From the NCBI GenBank assembly GCA_947573745.1, contig CANPGX010000092.1, positions 1 to 5,181 of the forward strand: a stretch of DNA of 5,181 nucleotides, read 5' to 3'. The position numbers were made by a program, and so were the translations under genes. The notes under the pieces are model-generated. The model had not been told where the DNA came from. It was given only the letters and a program-made list of their open reading frames with translations, and did not search any database. Each line of letters starts with the position of its first letter. Within the stretch, counting starts at the first letter, position 1. Shown one piece after another: positions 1 through 5,181 of this stretch. Origin of the DNA: an uncultured Erysipelotrichaceae bacterium (GTDB lineage: Bacteria; Bacillota_I; Bacilli_A; Erysipelotrichales; Coprobacillaceae).

Positions 1-27
1 CCTCTGATTTTTCTTTTTAAATGACAT
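1..27 (-). CDS. Possible start of the next minus-strand gene (9 codons, cut by the window edge)
   Basis: ATG at 27-25 opens a frame reading MSFKKKNQR to the left edge with no stop. An AAGGAGG sequence lies upstream at 53-47, but it is 19 bases from this ATG, too far for normal use. No nearer start codon in any frame gives a lasting open frame: the ATT, ATC and TTG options soon meet TAA. Either this is the real start with an unusual leader, or the real start lies beyond the edge. No function can be assigned from nine codons. Confidence 0.3.
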
Positions 28-65
28 TTACAAAATGATAAAAGATCCTCCTTAAATTTGTAAAT
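26..65. repeat. 9-bp inverted repeat flanking an AAGGAGG site
   Basis: ATTTACAAA (26-34) and TTTGTAAAT (57-65) are perfect inverted copies separated by 22 bases. On the minus strand the loop between them contains AAGGAGG (53-47), and the left copy covers part of the ATG at 27. It could be a weak RNA hairpin or a two-site operator. The arms are AT-rich, so chance is a real alternative. Confidence 0.35.
35..64 (-). promoter_or_regulatory. Possible promoter for the gene leaving the left edge
   Basis: On the minus strand TTTACA (64-59, 5 of 6 to the -35 consensus) and TATCAT (40-35, 5 of 6 to the -10 consensus) are separated by 18 bases. A start about 7 bases past the -10 box would fall at the ATG at 27, making a nearly leaderless message. 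The AAGGAGG at 53-47 would then lie inside the promoter and be untranscribed, which argues against this reading, as does the general AT-richness. Confidence 0.3.
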
Positions 66-75
66 TTTTTAACTC

Positions 76-110
76 AACAATAAAAGGCTGTTGAATCGCA
101 ATCAACAGCC
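76..110 (-). terminator. Intrinsic terminator of the operon
   Basis: On the minus strand a perfect 9-bp stem, GGCTGTTGA (110-102) with TCAACAGCC (94-86), encloses a 7-base loop and is followed by TTTTATTGTT (85-76). It begins 10 bases after the kinase stop codon. The plus-strand side is followed by A residues, not T, so it should act only for minus-strand transcription. Confidence 0.88.
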
Positions 111-120
111 CGAAAAAAAT

Positions 121-2658
121 TTATAAATATTTTTTAAGTAGTGACATGACTTCATTGATATCAATTGGTTTTGCTGTATGAGCATTCATGCCACATTCTA
201 AACAATGCTTAACATCATCAGCAAAAGCATCAGCTGACATAGCAATAATTGGTAAGTCGTGATCTTCTCTATTTAAGGCACGAATCGCCTCTGTGGCTTG
301 ATAACCATTCATCACAGGCATACGAATATCCATCAGTATAGCATCGTAATAGTGTAAAGAAGATGCTTGGATCTTATCCACACAAATTTGTCCATTTTCT
401 GCCCAGTCTACCTCGAAGCCGACTTCTGTAAAAATATCATAAGCAATTTCATAATTCAATTCATTATCTTCTGCAATCAAAATACGTTTGCCGGTAAAAT
501 CAACAGTTTCTTGGACAACCTCTTGTTTTTCATGACCATGAATATATTGACTAATGCCCATATAAAGCGTTGATTTGAAAAGCGGTTTAGCGATAAAGCC
601 AGCAATACCAGCATTCAAGACTTCTGCTTCAATCGTGCTCCAATCATAAGCGGAAATCAGGAAAATAGGAATTTGATGACCAATACGATTTTGAATTTCT
701 TGCATCGTATGAAGTCCATCCATATCTGGCATCTTCCAATCTAATAAAACAAACTGATAAAAATTTTCTGTATTTAAACGTTCTTCAATTAATTGAATAG
801 CTTCTTTACCACTCAATGTATATTCAGCATGAGCCCCTAATTCTTCTAGAGAAGAAACAGCACTTAAACATAGATCTTCATTATTATCCACAACAAGTAC
901 ACGATAATCAGGTAGTTTCATATCTGATTCGCCAATGGATGACTTTTCTAAATCTAACGTAATATGGAATTTTGATCCCTGACCTAATTGACTTTCAACT
1001 TCAATCGTACCATTTAAGGCATCGACAATATGTTTGGTAATTGCCATACCTAATCCTGTACCTGTGATCTTATCCACCTGTTCAGATTGCTCTCTTGCAA
1101 AAGAATCAAAGATATGTTTTTGGAATTCTTCGCTCATTCCGATGCCATTATCTTTTACAATGAAATGATTTCTAATATAATTTTCACCTAATGGAGAAGC
1201 TTCTTGTGTCAAATACACATTAATTTTTCCTTCTTCAGGTGTAAATTTATAAGAGTTCGATAATAAGTTGAGTAAAACTTGATTAAGTCTAACATGATCA
1301 CAAATCACATTTTCAGTTTGAATTGACTGAATAAAGATATCAAAATGTTGATTTTTTGACTTAAACTGTGGTTGCATGATTTGGACAATATCTTTCATGG
1401 TTTCTCTTAAAGATAATTGATCCATACTTAAGACCATCTTACCACTTTCAATTTTAGACATATCCAAGACGTCATTGATCAAACCTAATAGATGCTTACT
1501 TGATAACTTAATTTTTTTCAAACAATCATCCACACGGGCTGTATCGTTGATATTTTTAATAGCAATTTCTGTCATCCCCACAATAGCGTTCATTGGCGTT
1601 CTGATATCATGAGACATACTTGATAAAAATTGACTCTTTGCTGCATTAGCGTGCACTGCTTCTTTTCTAGCTTTTTCCATTTCTAGCATTTGATAATGTG
1701 TGATTCGATAATACGAACCAAAAATAATCGCAAGCATGATAAGAACACAGCCCATGGCAATCGCCATGACGATTGTTCGTGTTTCATCTAATCCATAAAC
1801 AATACTATCCAAATTACCAAAAGGCATAATACTGATCAAATACCAAGAAGAATCATGTAAAGGTGCCATATAAAGATGACGGCGTTCTCCTTGAATAGAA
1901 ATAACTGTTGAATAGCTGTTTTGATTTTCCATCGCTTCTTTAATTTCTTGCTGATATTGTGCAACAGTCTTTCCTTCATACACTTCATAGCTATGTTCTA
2001 TCTGTTCAAAGAAATTAAAACGGAAAACACTTCCTCCACGAATCACAAAGTCTCCTTCCTTATTGACAATATGTGAATAAGCCGTGGTATCTTCTTCGTT
2101 AATAAAAAGATTTTGTTTAAAATAATCCATTGAAATACCGGCTACTAGGGCATCACTTTTGGTGTTATTTCCCATATCATATTGAGCTGGTATGATCATC
2201 AACAAAAGATCATTCCCCTCTGCATTGACTGCACGAGCTACACTCACTTGATCGTCTGTCAACAAAGCATGAAACTCTTGTTCATCTAATTCTTCAATCA
2301 AAGAACCATAAATAGGTTTGAACCCCCCATCCTTTGTATAAAGTGCCAAATATTCAAAATCTCGTACACTAGCACCTAATTGTAAATCGGAAACCAGTTC
2401 ATCACCATAAACATAATCTTCAGGAGGTGTTCTTTGAATTAATCCACGTATCTGAGATAATCGTAAATCAATGATCGTTGTAAATTTTTGCTGTATCTGC
2501 TGATTCATCTCTGTCATATAAATTTCTCCAATCTCATTGATAGATTGAGAACTTTTATTTTTCATATAAAATGTAATACTTAAAAAAATCGTAATACTTA
2601 AAACAGTTGCTCCTATCAAACTAAATAAGAGTGAACGATTAATATTCTTTTTCATCAT
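121..2658 (-). CDS. Membrane hybrid sensor histidine kinase with Cache-like sensor and two receiver domains, 845 aa
   Basis: Predicted signal input of the relay. A membrane helix (about 10-32) and a second one (about 295-316) bracket some 260 extracytoplasmic residues, the size and layout of a double-Cache sensor; the stretch around VNKEGDFVIRG (199-209) is Cache-like, but the ligand cannot be read from the sequence. The dimerisation/phosphoacceptor domain (about 334-405) carries the H-box SMSHDIRTPMNAI with H350. The ATPase domain (about 447-571) has an N-box (N464, N468), DNGIGM (503-508) and GTGLGM (533-538). Receiver 1 (about 585-707) has D591, D640, S669 and K691, but the second acidic residue is Asn (N592). 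Receiver 2 (about 723-845) is canonical: E730/D731, D777, S808, K830. No Hpt domain follows, which fits the separate Hpt gene just upstream. Two ATGs, 2658 and 2655, compete as starts: AAGGTGG (2669-2663) is 4 bases from the first and 7 from the second. It is the last gene of the operon; a terminator follows its stop codon. Confidence 0.95.
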   Translation of the reverse strand: MMKKNINRSLLFSLIGATVLSITIFLSITFYMKNKSSQSINEIGEIYMTEMNQQIQQKFTTIIDLRLSQIRGLIQRTPPEDYVYGDELVSDLQLGASVRDFEYLALYTKDGGFKPIYGSLIEELDEQEFHALLTDDQVSVARAVNAEGNDLLLMIIPAQYDMGNNTKSDALVAGISMDYFKQNLFINEEDTTAYSHIVNKEGDFVIRGGSVFRFNFFEQIEHSYEVYEGKTVAQYQQEIKEAMENQNSYSTVISIQGERRHLYMAPLHDSSWYLISIMPFGNLDSIVYGLDETRTIVMAIAMGCVLIMLAIIFGSYYRITHYQMLEMEKARKEAVHANAAKSQFLSSMSHDIRTPMNAIVGMTEIAIKNINDTARVDDCLKKIKLSSKHLLGLINDVLDMSKIESGKMVLSMDQLSLRETMKDIVQIMQPQFKSKNQHFDIFIQSIQTENVICDHVRLNQVLLNLLSNSYKFTPEEGKINVYLTQEASPLGENYIRNHFIVKDNGIGMSEEFQKHIFDSFAREQSEQVDKITGTGLGMAITKHIVDALNGTIEVESQLGQGSKFHITLDLEKSSIGESDMKLPDYRVLVVDNNEDLCLSAVSSLEELGAHAEYTLSGKEAIQLIEERLNTENFYQFVLLDWKMPDMDGLHTMQEIQNRIGHQIPIFLISAYDWSTIEAEVLNAGIAGFIAKPLFKSTLYMGISQYIHGHEKQEVVQETVDFTGKRILIAEDNELNYEIAYDIFTEVGFEVDWAENGQICVDKIQASSLHYYDAILMDIRMPVMNGYQATEAIRALNREDHDLPIIAMSADAFADDVKHCLECGMNAHTAKPIDINEVMSLLKKYL

Positions 2659-2669
2659 ATCACCACCTT
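2659..2669 (-). promoter_or_regulatory. Ribosome binding site of the kinase gene, overlapping the Hpt stop codon
   Basis: AAGGTGGTGAT differs by one base from AAGGAGGTGAT, the full complement of the 16S rRNA 3' end usual in Bacillota. Its first two bases lie within the TAA stop of the Hpt gene (2670-2668), so termination and initiation are side by side. Aligned to the 16S tail, the second ATG (2655) has the more usual spacing. Confidence 0.7.
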
Positions 2670-3018
2670 AATCTAAACCTTGAATAGCTTGAATAGTACG
2701 TTCATAATCTTTTTTCACTTGTAAAACATAAGGTTCCAGTCCATCCACTTCTTGATGTCTTAATTTTTCTGTTAATACATGACTAGATGTATATAGTGAA
2801 GTAAAACTTAAATTCTGACTGATTCCTTTTAATGTGTGTGCGCCTCGAAAAGCCTCATCATATTGTTTTGTTTCTAAAGAGGTTTCAAGTAATTGAAAAC
2901 TTTGATCCTCTAAAAATTTTAAAGCAAATTTTTTAATTCTTTCATCTGTTTTTAAACGTGAGAGAACTTCTTCATAATTCCCATCCATCATCATATAACA
3001 CTCTTTAACTGTCATCAT
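2668..3018 (-). CDS. Free-standing histidine phosphotransfer (Hpt) protein, 116 aa
   Basis: Small cytoplasmic phosphocarrier that would shuttle phosphate between the receivers of the hybrid kinase and the receiver of the response regulator. The Hpt signature AHTLKGISQNL lies at residues 60-70, so H61 is the predicted phosphorylated histidine, followed by the conserved K64-G65. The rest is charged and helical, as expected for a four-helix Hpt bundle, and about 116 residues is normal for a stand-alone Hpt. It has no signal peptide or membrane segment. There are two adjacent ATG codons, at 3018 and 3015. The Shine-Dalgarno GGGAGG (3029-3024) is 5 bases from the first and 8 from the second, so M2 (MTVKECY) may be the true start. 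The start lies inside the end of the response regulator gene, which points to translational coupling. It supplies the domain missing from the hybrid kinase encoded 9 bases downstream. Family assignment is firm; its partners are inferred from the operon. Confidence 0.92.
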   Translation of the reverse strand: MMTVKECYMMMDGNYEEVLSRLKTDERIKKFALKFLEDQSFQLLETSLETKQYDEAFRGAHTLKGISQNLSFTSLYTSSHVLTEKLRHQEVDGLEPYVLQVKKDYERTIQAIQGLD

Positions 3019-5050
3019 TCTGTCCTCCCTCTTTCAATTGATAAAAACAATAGCTTTTCTTTCCTTGATTTTTAGATTGATATAATGCCTCATCAGCATA
3101 TTGATACATGGTTTGAAAATCCGTTCCTACATCTTCTGATTTAGAAACCCCCATGCTTACAGAAATATCAAAATCTTTATAGGTAGTGTTAAGTACATGG
3201 AAAATACGATCCACAATCATCTCTAAGCTTGATTTATATTCTAAGAAAAGTAAAAATTCATCCCCACCAATACGGGCCGCAATATCATCACTACGTATGC
3301 TTTGAAGAAGACGATCAGCCACACAACAAAGCACTTCATCACCAAAAATATGTCCATATTGATCGTTAGCTAATTTAAAATCATCTACATCCATAATAAT
3401 AAAAGCAAACAAATGGTGTGGATGTTTTAACACCTTCTCTTTAATTAATTGTTGCGCTGTTTCTCGATTATAAAGTCGGGTGAGTCCATCCTGTGATGAT
3501 TTCACTCTTAAATCAGATAACTCCATATATTCTCTATGAATATCAGTAATTTTTCCAAAGAACTTTGTACATACAGGAACCTTATCATGAGACCATATGG
3601 TTTGAGCTATCATACGATGCCAACGTTTTTCATGGTTAAGCATCATTTCAAATTCAAACTGAATCACTGGTTGTTCTGGTGTCGTTTTATCAAAGTGTTC
3701 ATAAAATTGCTGTAACATCATATCATCAAAACATGCCAAGAATTTTTCGTTTTTAAGCGGTTCTACAATCACTTCCGGTAGGCCCAGCACCTTAGCCCCA
3801 TGATCAGATAAGATCAATACATTTGATTCTACACTGCATTCAAATTGAATTTCCTGTGACATCATCGCAAAGAATTCATTCTTTTTCTTCTCATATTCTA
3901 GTAATTCTAAAGCTCTTTCAGAAGCAGAAAAACCGTCATGATAATCGATGACTTCAGAAAGATTGCCAACATCTTGATCCGTCATATAACTCAATGTATT
4001 TCCATTCATCATTTCATGAATATCATTTTCACTATCTTTCAAACACTCCAACAAAATAGGATTAAAAACGCCACATTCTCCATGAAGAATCATATCCATT
4101 GCTTTTTCATGACTATAAGCTTTTTTATAAACACGTTCACTGGTTAAAGCATCATAGACATCAGCTAAAGAAACTACTTGGGCCGTAATAGGAATATCTT
4201 CTCCTTTCAAACCTAAAGGATATCCTTTGCCATCATATCGTTCATGATGATAATAGCATATCTCAATAGCGATTTTCATTAATTCCTCATCTTCATAAAA
4301 AGGAATATCCTTTAACATAGAAGCACCTAAAGTCGTATGTGTCTTCATGATATTGAATTCCTCATCTGTCAATCTTCCCGGTTTATTTAAAATATGATCA
4401 GGAATACCGATTTTACCAATATCATGAAGAGCTGAAATCATAGAGATTAAAGATATTTGAGAAGAAGTTAATGGATATCGGTGGGTTCTTTTAATTAATT
4501 TTTTTAATAAAATTTCTGTCAGAGATTGCACATGCAAGACATGCAATCCACTTTCTCCATTTCTAAATTCCACAATATGGCTTAGAATAGCTACCATTAA
4601 ATTACTACGCTTTTCATTTTCATAAACTTGATCGGTAACCATATCCTCTAGTCTTCTTTGTTTTTCATAAAGTCTAATGGTATTATTGGCTCTTCGATAA
4701 ACAATAGAAGAATCAAAAGGACGTGAAATAAAATCTGTAACCCCTAACTCATAAGCCTTTTCAATATAAGCTGGAGAGTTTTCTGCAGAGATCATGACCA
4801 CAGGAATCGTTTCAATCCAATGATTTTGATTCATGACCTTAAGAACTTCAAAGCCATCCATCCCTGGCATCACAATATCCAGTAATACTAAAGAGATAGA
4901 AACAGTTTCTTCTTTAAGCAACTTAATGGCCTGCTCTCCACAATCTGCCTCAAGAATTTCAAAGTTTTCTTCCAGAATATCTGTCAAGATCATACGATTC
5001 ATTTCTGAATCGTCTACAATTAAAATTTTCTTCTTATCATTTGTCTTCAT
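3005..5050 (-). CDS. Response regulator with HD-GYP c-di-GMP phosphodiesterase and GGDEF diguanylate cyclase domains (REC-HD-GYP-PAS-GGDEF), 681 aa
   Basis: Predicted soluble cytoplasmic enzyme that would both make and degrade cyclic di-GMP under phosphorelay control. The receiver domain (about 8-128) has acidic residues D13/D14, phosphoacceptor D58 in LLDIVMPGMDG, and S88; the usual conserved Lys is Arg (R110, in ISRPF). The HD-GYP domain (about 149-340) has E166, H170, H209-D210, K213, H238, H268-H269 within HHERYDGKGYP, D297, R306 and K309, a set matching trinuclear-metal HD-GYP enzymes. A PAS-like segment (about 400-508) leads into the GGDEF domain (about 512-672), which has MDVDDFK (D554), ND.YGH, an intact GGDEF at 595-599 and an RxxD inhibitory site at R586-D589. 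The start is ATG 5050: the REC fold begins right after it, AAGGAAAG lies upstream, and a promoter sits just before it. The frame stays open to 5167, but that extension crosses the promoter. It is the first gene of the operon and overlaps the next by up to 14 bases. Whether both activities occur in vivo is inference. Confidence 0.93.
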   Translation of the reverse strand: MKTNDKKKILIVDDSEMNRMILTDILEENFEILEADCGEQAIKLLKEETVSISLVLLDIVMPGMDGFEVLKVMNQNHWIETIPVVMISAENSPAYIEKAYELGVTDFISRPFDSSIVYRRANNTIRLYEKQRRLEDMVTDQVYENEKRSNLMVAILSHIVEFRNGESGLHVLHVQSLTEILLKKLIKRTHRYPLTSSQISLISMISALHDIGKIGIPDHILNKPGRLTDEEFNIMKTHTTLGASMLKDIPFYEDEELMKIAIEICYYHHERYDGKGYPLGLKGEDIPITAQVVSLADVYDALTSERVYKKAYSHEKAMDMILHGECGVFNPILLECLKDSENDIHEMMNGNTLSYMTDQDVGNLSEVIDYHDGFSASERALELLEYEKKKNEFFAMMSQEIQFECSVESNVLILSDHGAKVLGLPEVIVEPLKNEKFLACFDDMMLQQFYEHFDKTTPEQPVIQFEFEMMLNHEKRWHRMIAQTIWSHDKVPVCTKFFGKITDIHREYMELSDLRVKSSQDGLTRLYNRETAQQLIKEKVLKHPHHLFAFIIMDVDDFKLANDQYGHIFGDEVLCCVADRLLQSIRSDDIAARIGGDEFLLFLEYKSSLEMIVDRIFHVLNTTYKDFDISVSMGVSKSEDVGTDFQTMYQYADEALYQSKNQGKKSYCFYQLKEGGQNDDS
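3024..3030 (-). promoter_or_regulatory. Ribosome binding site of the Hpt gene, inside the upstream gene
   Basis: AGGGAGG on the minus strand is a strong Shine-Dalgarno site that also encodes Gly-Gly near the C-terminus of the response regulator (GGQNDDS). Ribosomes finishing the first gene stop at 3007-3005, just past the Hpt start, so re-initiation and coupled synthesis are likely. Spacing is 5 bases to ATG 3018 and 8 to ATG 3015. Confidence 0.75.
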
Positions 5051-5059
5051 GTCATCCAA

Positions 5060-5068
5060 CTTTCCTTC
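5060..5068 (-). promoter_or_regulatory. Ribosome binding site of the response regulator gene
   Basis: GAAGGAAAG on the minus strand is the best purine-rich match upstream of ATG 5050. It is a little far from the start, about 11 bases from AAGGAA or 9 from the end of the purine run. An in-frame TTG at 5059 is too close to it (about 3 bases) to be favoured. The site supports the 681-residue protein over the longer open frame. Confidence 0.5.
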
Positions 5069-5081
5069 ATTATTTAGTATT

Positions 5082-5110
5082 AGTATACAATAAAATACAT
5101 TTTTTTTAAA
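5082..5110 (-). promoter_or_regulatory. Sigma-A-type promoter of the three-gene operon
   Basis: On the minus strand the -35 box TTTAAA (5110-5105, 4 of 6 to consensus) and the -10 box TATACT (5087-5082, 5 of 6) are 17 bases apart. The spacer begins with an A-tract. Transcription would start near 5075, giving a leader of about 25 bases before ATG 5050. This is a pattern match by eye in AT-rich sequence, supported by its placement just before the first gene. Confidence 0.6.
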
Positions 5111-5181
5111 GAAACTTTCCAATAATAAAAGAGGCAGTAACGCATTAGAAAAATAAAATAGTCTCAATAAAATAGCACGCA
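5111..5181. other. AT-rich intergenic sequence upstream of the operon promoter
   Basis: No terminator hairpin, RNA gene or convincing coding sequence is visible here. The minus-strand frame of the response regulator stays open to an ATG at 5167, but its 39 extra codons translate into a hydrophobic, low-complexity stretch that spans the promoter, so I treat it as non-coding. The neighbouring gene to the right is outside the window. Confidence 0.6.

Noticed and set aside
54..67. AAATTTGTAAATTT as a stand-alone operator palindrome
   Set aside because: It is palindromic apart from the central two bases, but it is built from AAATTT in AT-rich intergenic DNA, so there is too little information to claim a specific site.
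367..573. Plus-strand open frame of 68 codons
   Set aside because: It is antisense to the second receiver of the hybrid kinase, whose motifs are all intact, and it has no family features.
3938..4147. Plus-strand open frame of 69 codons
   Set aside because: It is antisense to the HD-GYP C-terminal part and linker of the response regulator; its composition looks like a reverse-strand shadow.
4833..5093. Plus-strand open frame of 86 codons
   Set aside because: It is antisense to the receiver domain, Ser/Ile-rich as expected for the reverse of acidic and Asp/Glu-rich coding sequence, and it crosses the operon promoter.
5051..5167. N-terminal hydrophobic extension of the response regulator as a membrane anchor
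   Set aside because: It spans a plausible promoter and ribosome site, and the receiver domain begins directly after the Met at 5050.
5051..5181. c-di-GMP riboswitch in the leader
   Set aside because: The predicted transcript leader is only about 25 bases and no aptamer-like stems are visible in the 130 bases upstream.
1..5181. CRISPR array, insertion sequence, tRNA or rRNA
   Set aside because: No regularly spaced repeats, transposase motifs, long terminal inverted repeats or RNA gene signatures were seen; about 95 percent of the window is accounted for by three signalling genes.

Overview
The window is AT-rich and densely coding. Three genes lie head-to-tail on the minus strand and read from right to left. 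AT-rich codon use, strong AGGAGG-type ribosome binding sites and the protein families suggest a low-GC member of the Bacillota, perhaps an anaerobic gut clostridium or erysipelotrich. I cannot name the genus from this sequence.

Layout in the direction of transcription: (1) 5051-5181 is the leader, with a good sigma-A-type promoter at 5110-5082. (2) 3005-5050 encodes a 681-residue response regulator with the order REC, HD-GYP, PAS-like, GGDEF. It carries both a cyclic-di-GMP phosphodiesterase domain and a diguanylate cyclase domain, and the key catalytic residues of both are present. (3) 2668-3018 encodes a free-standing 116-residue histidine phosphotransfer (Hpt) protein that overlaps the end of gene 2. 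(4) 121-2658 encodes an 845-residue membrane hybrid histidine kinase with a large extracytoplasmic sensor domain, a kinase core and two receiver domains, but no Hpt domain of its own. (5) An intrinsic terminator follows 10 bases after the kinase stop codon (110-76). (6) Bases 1-75 appear to be the leader of another minus-strand gene that runs off the left edge.

The three genes look like one operon encoding a complete His-Asp-His-Asp phosphorelay. The membrane kinase would sense an external signal and autophosphorylate on H350. Phosphate would pass to its own receivers (D640 and/or D777), then to the Hpt protein (H61), then to D58 of the response regulator. That regulator would set intracellular c-di-GMP by synthesis, breakdown or a switch between the two. 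The domain identities are read from sequence motifs. The direction of phosphate flow and the c-di-GMP output are inferences from domain content and gene order. Each family is known; what stands out is a closed relay around an enzyme that appears to carry both opposing activities.
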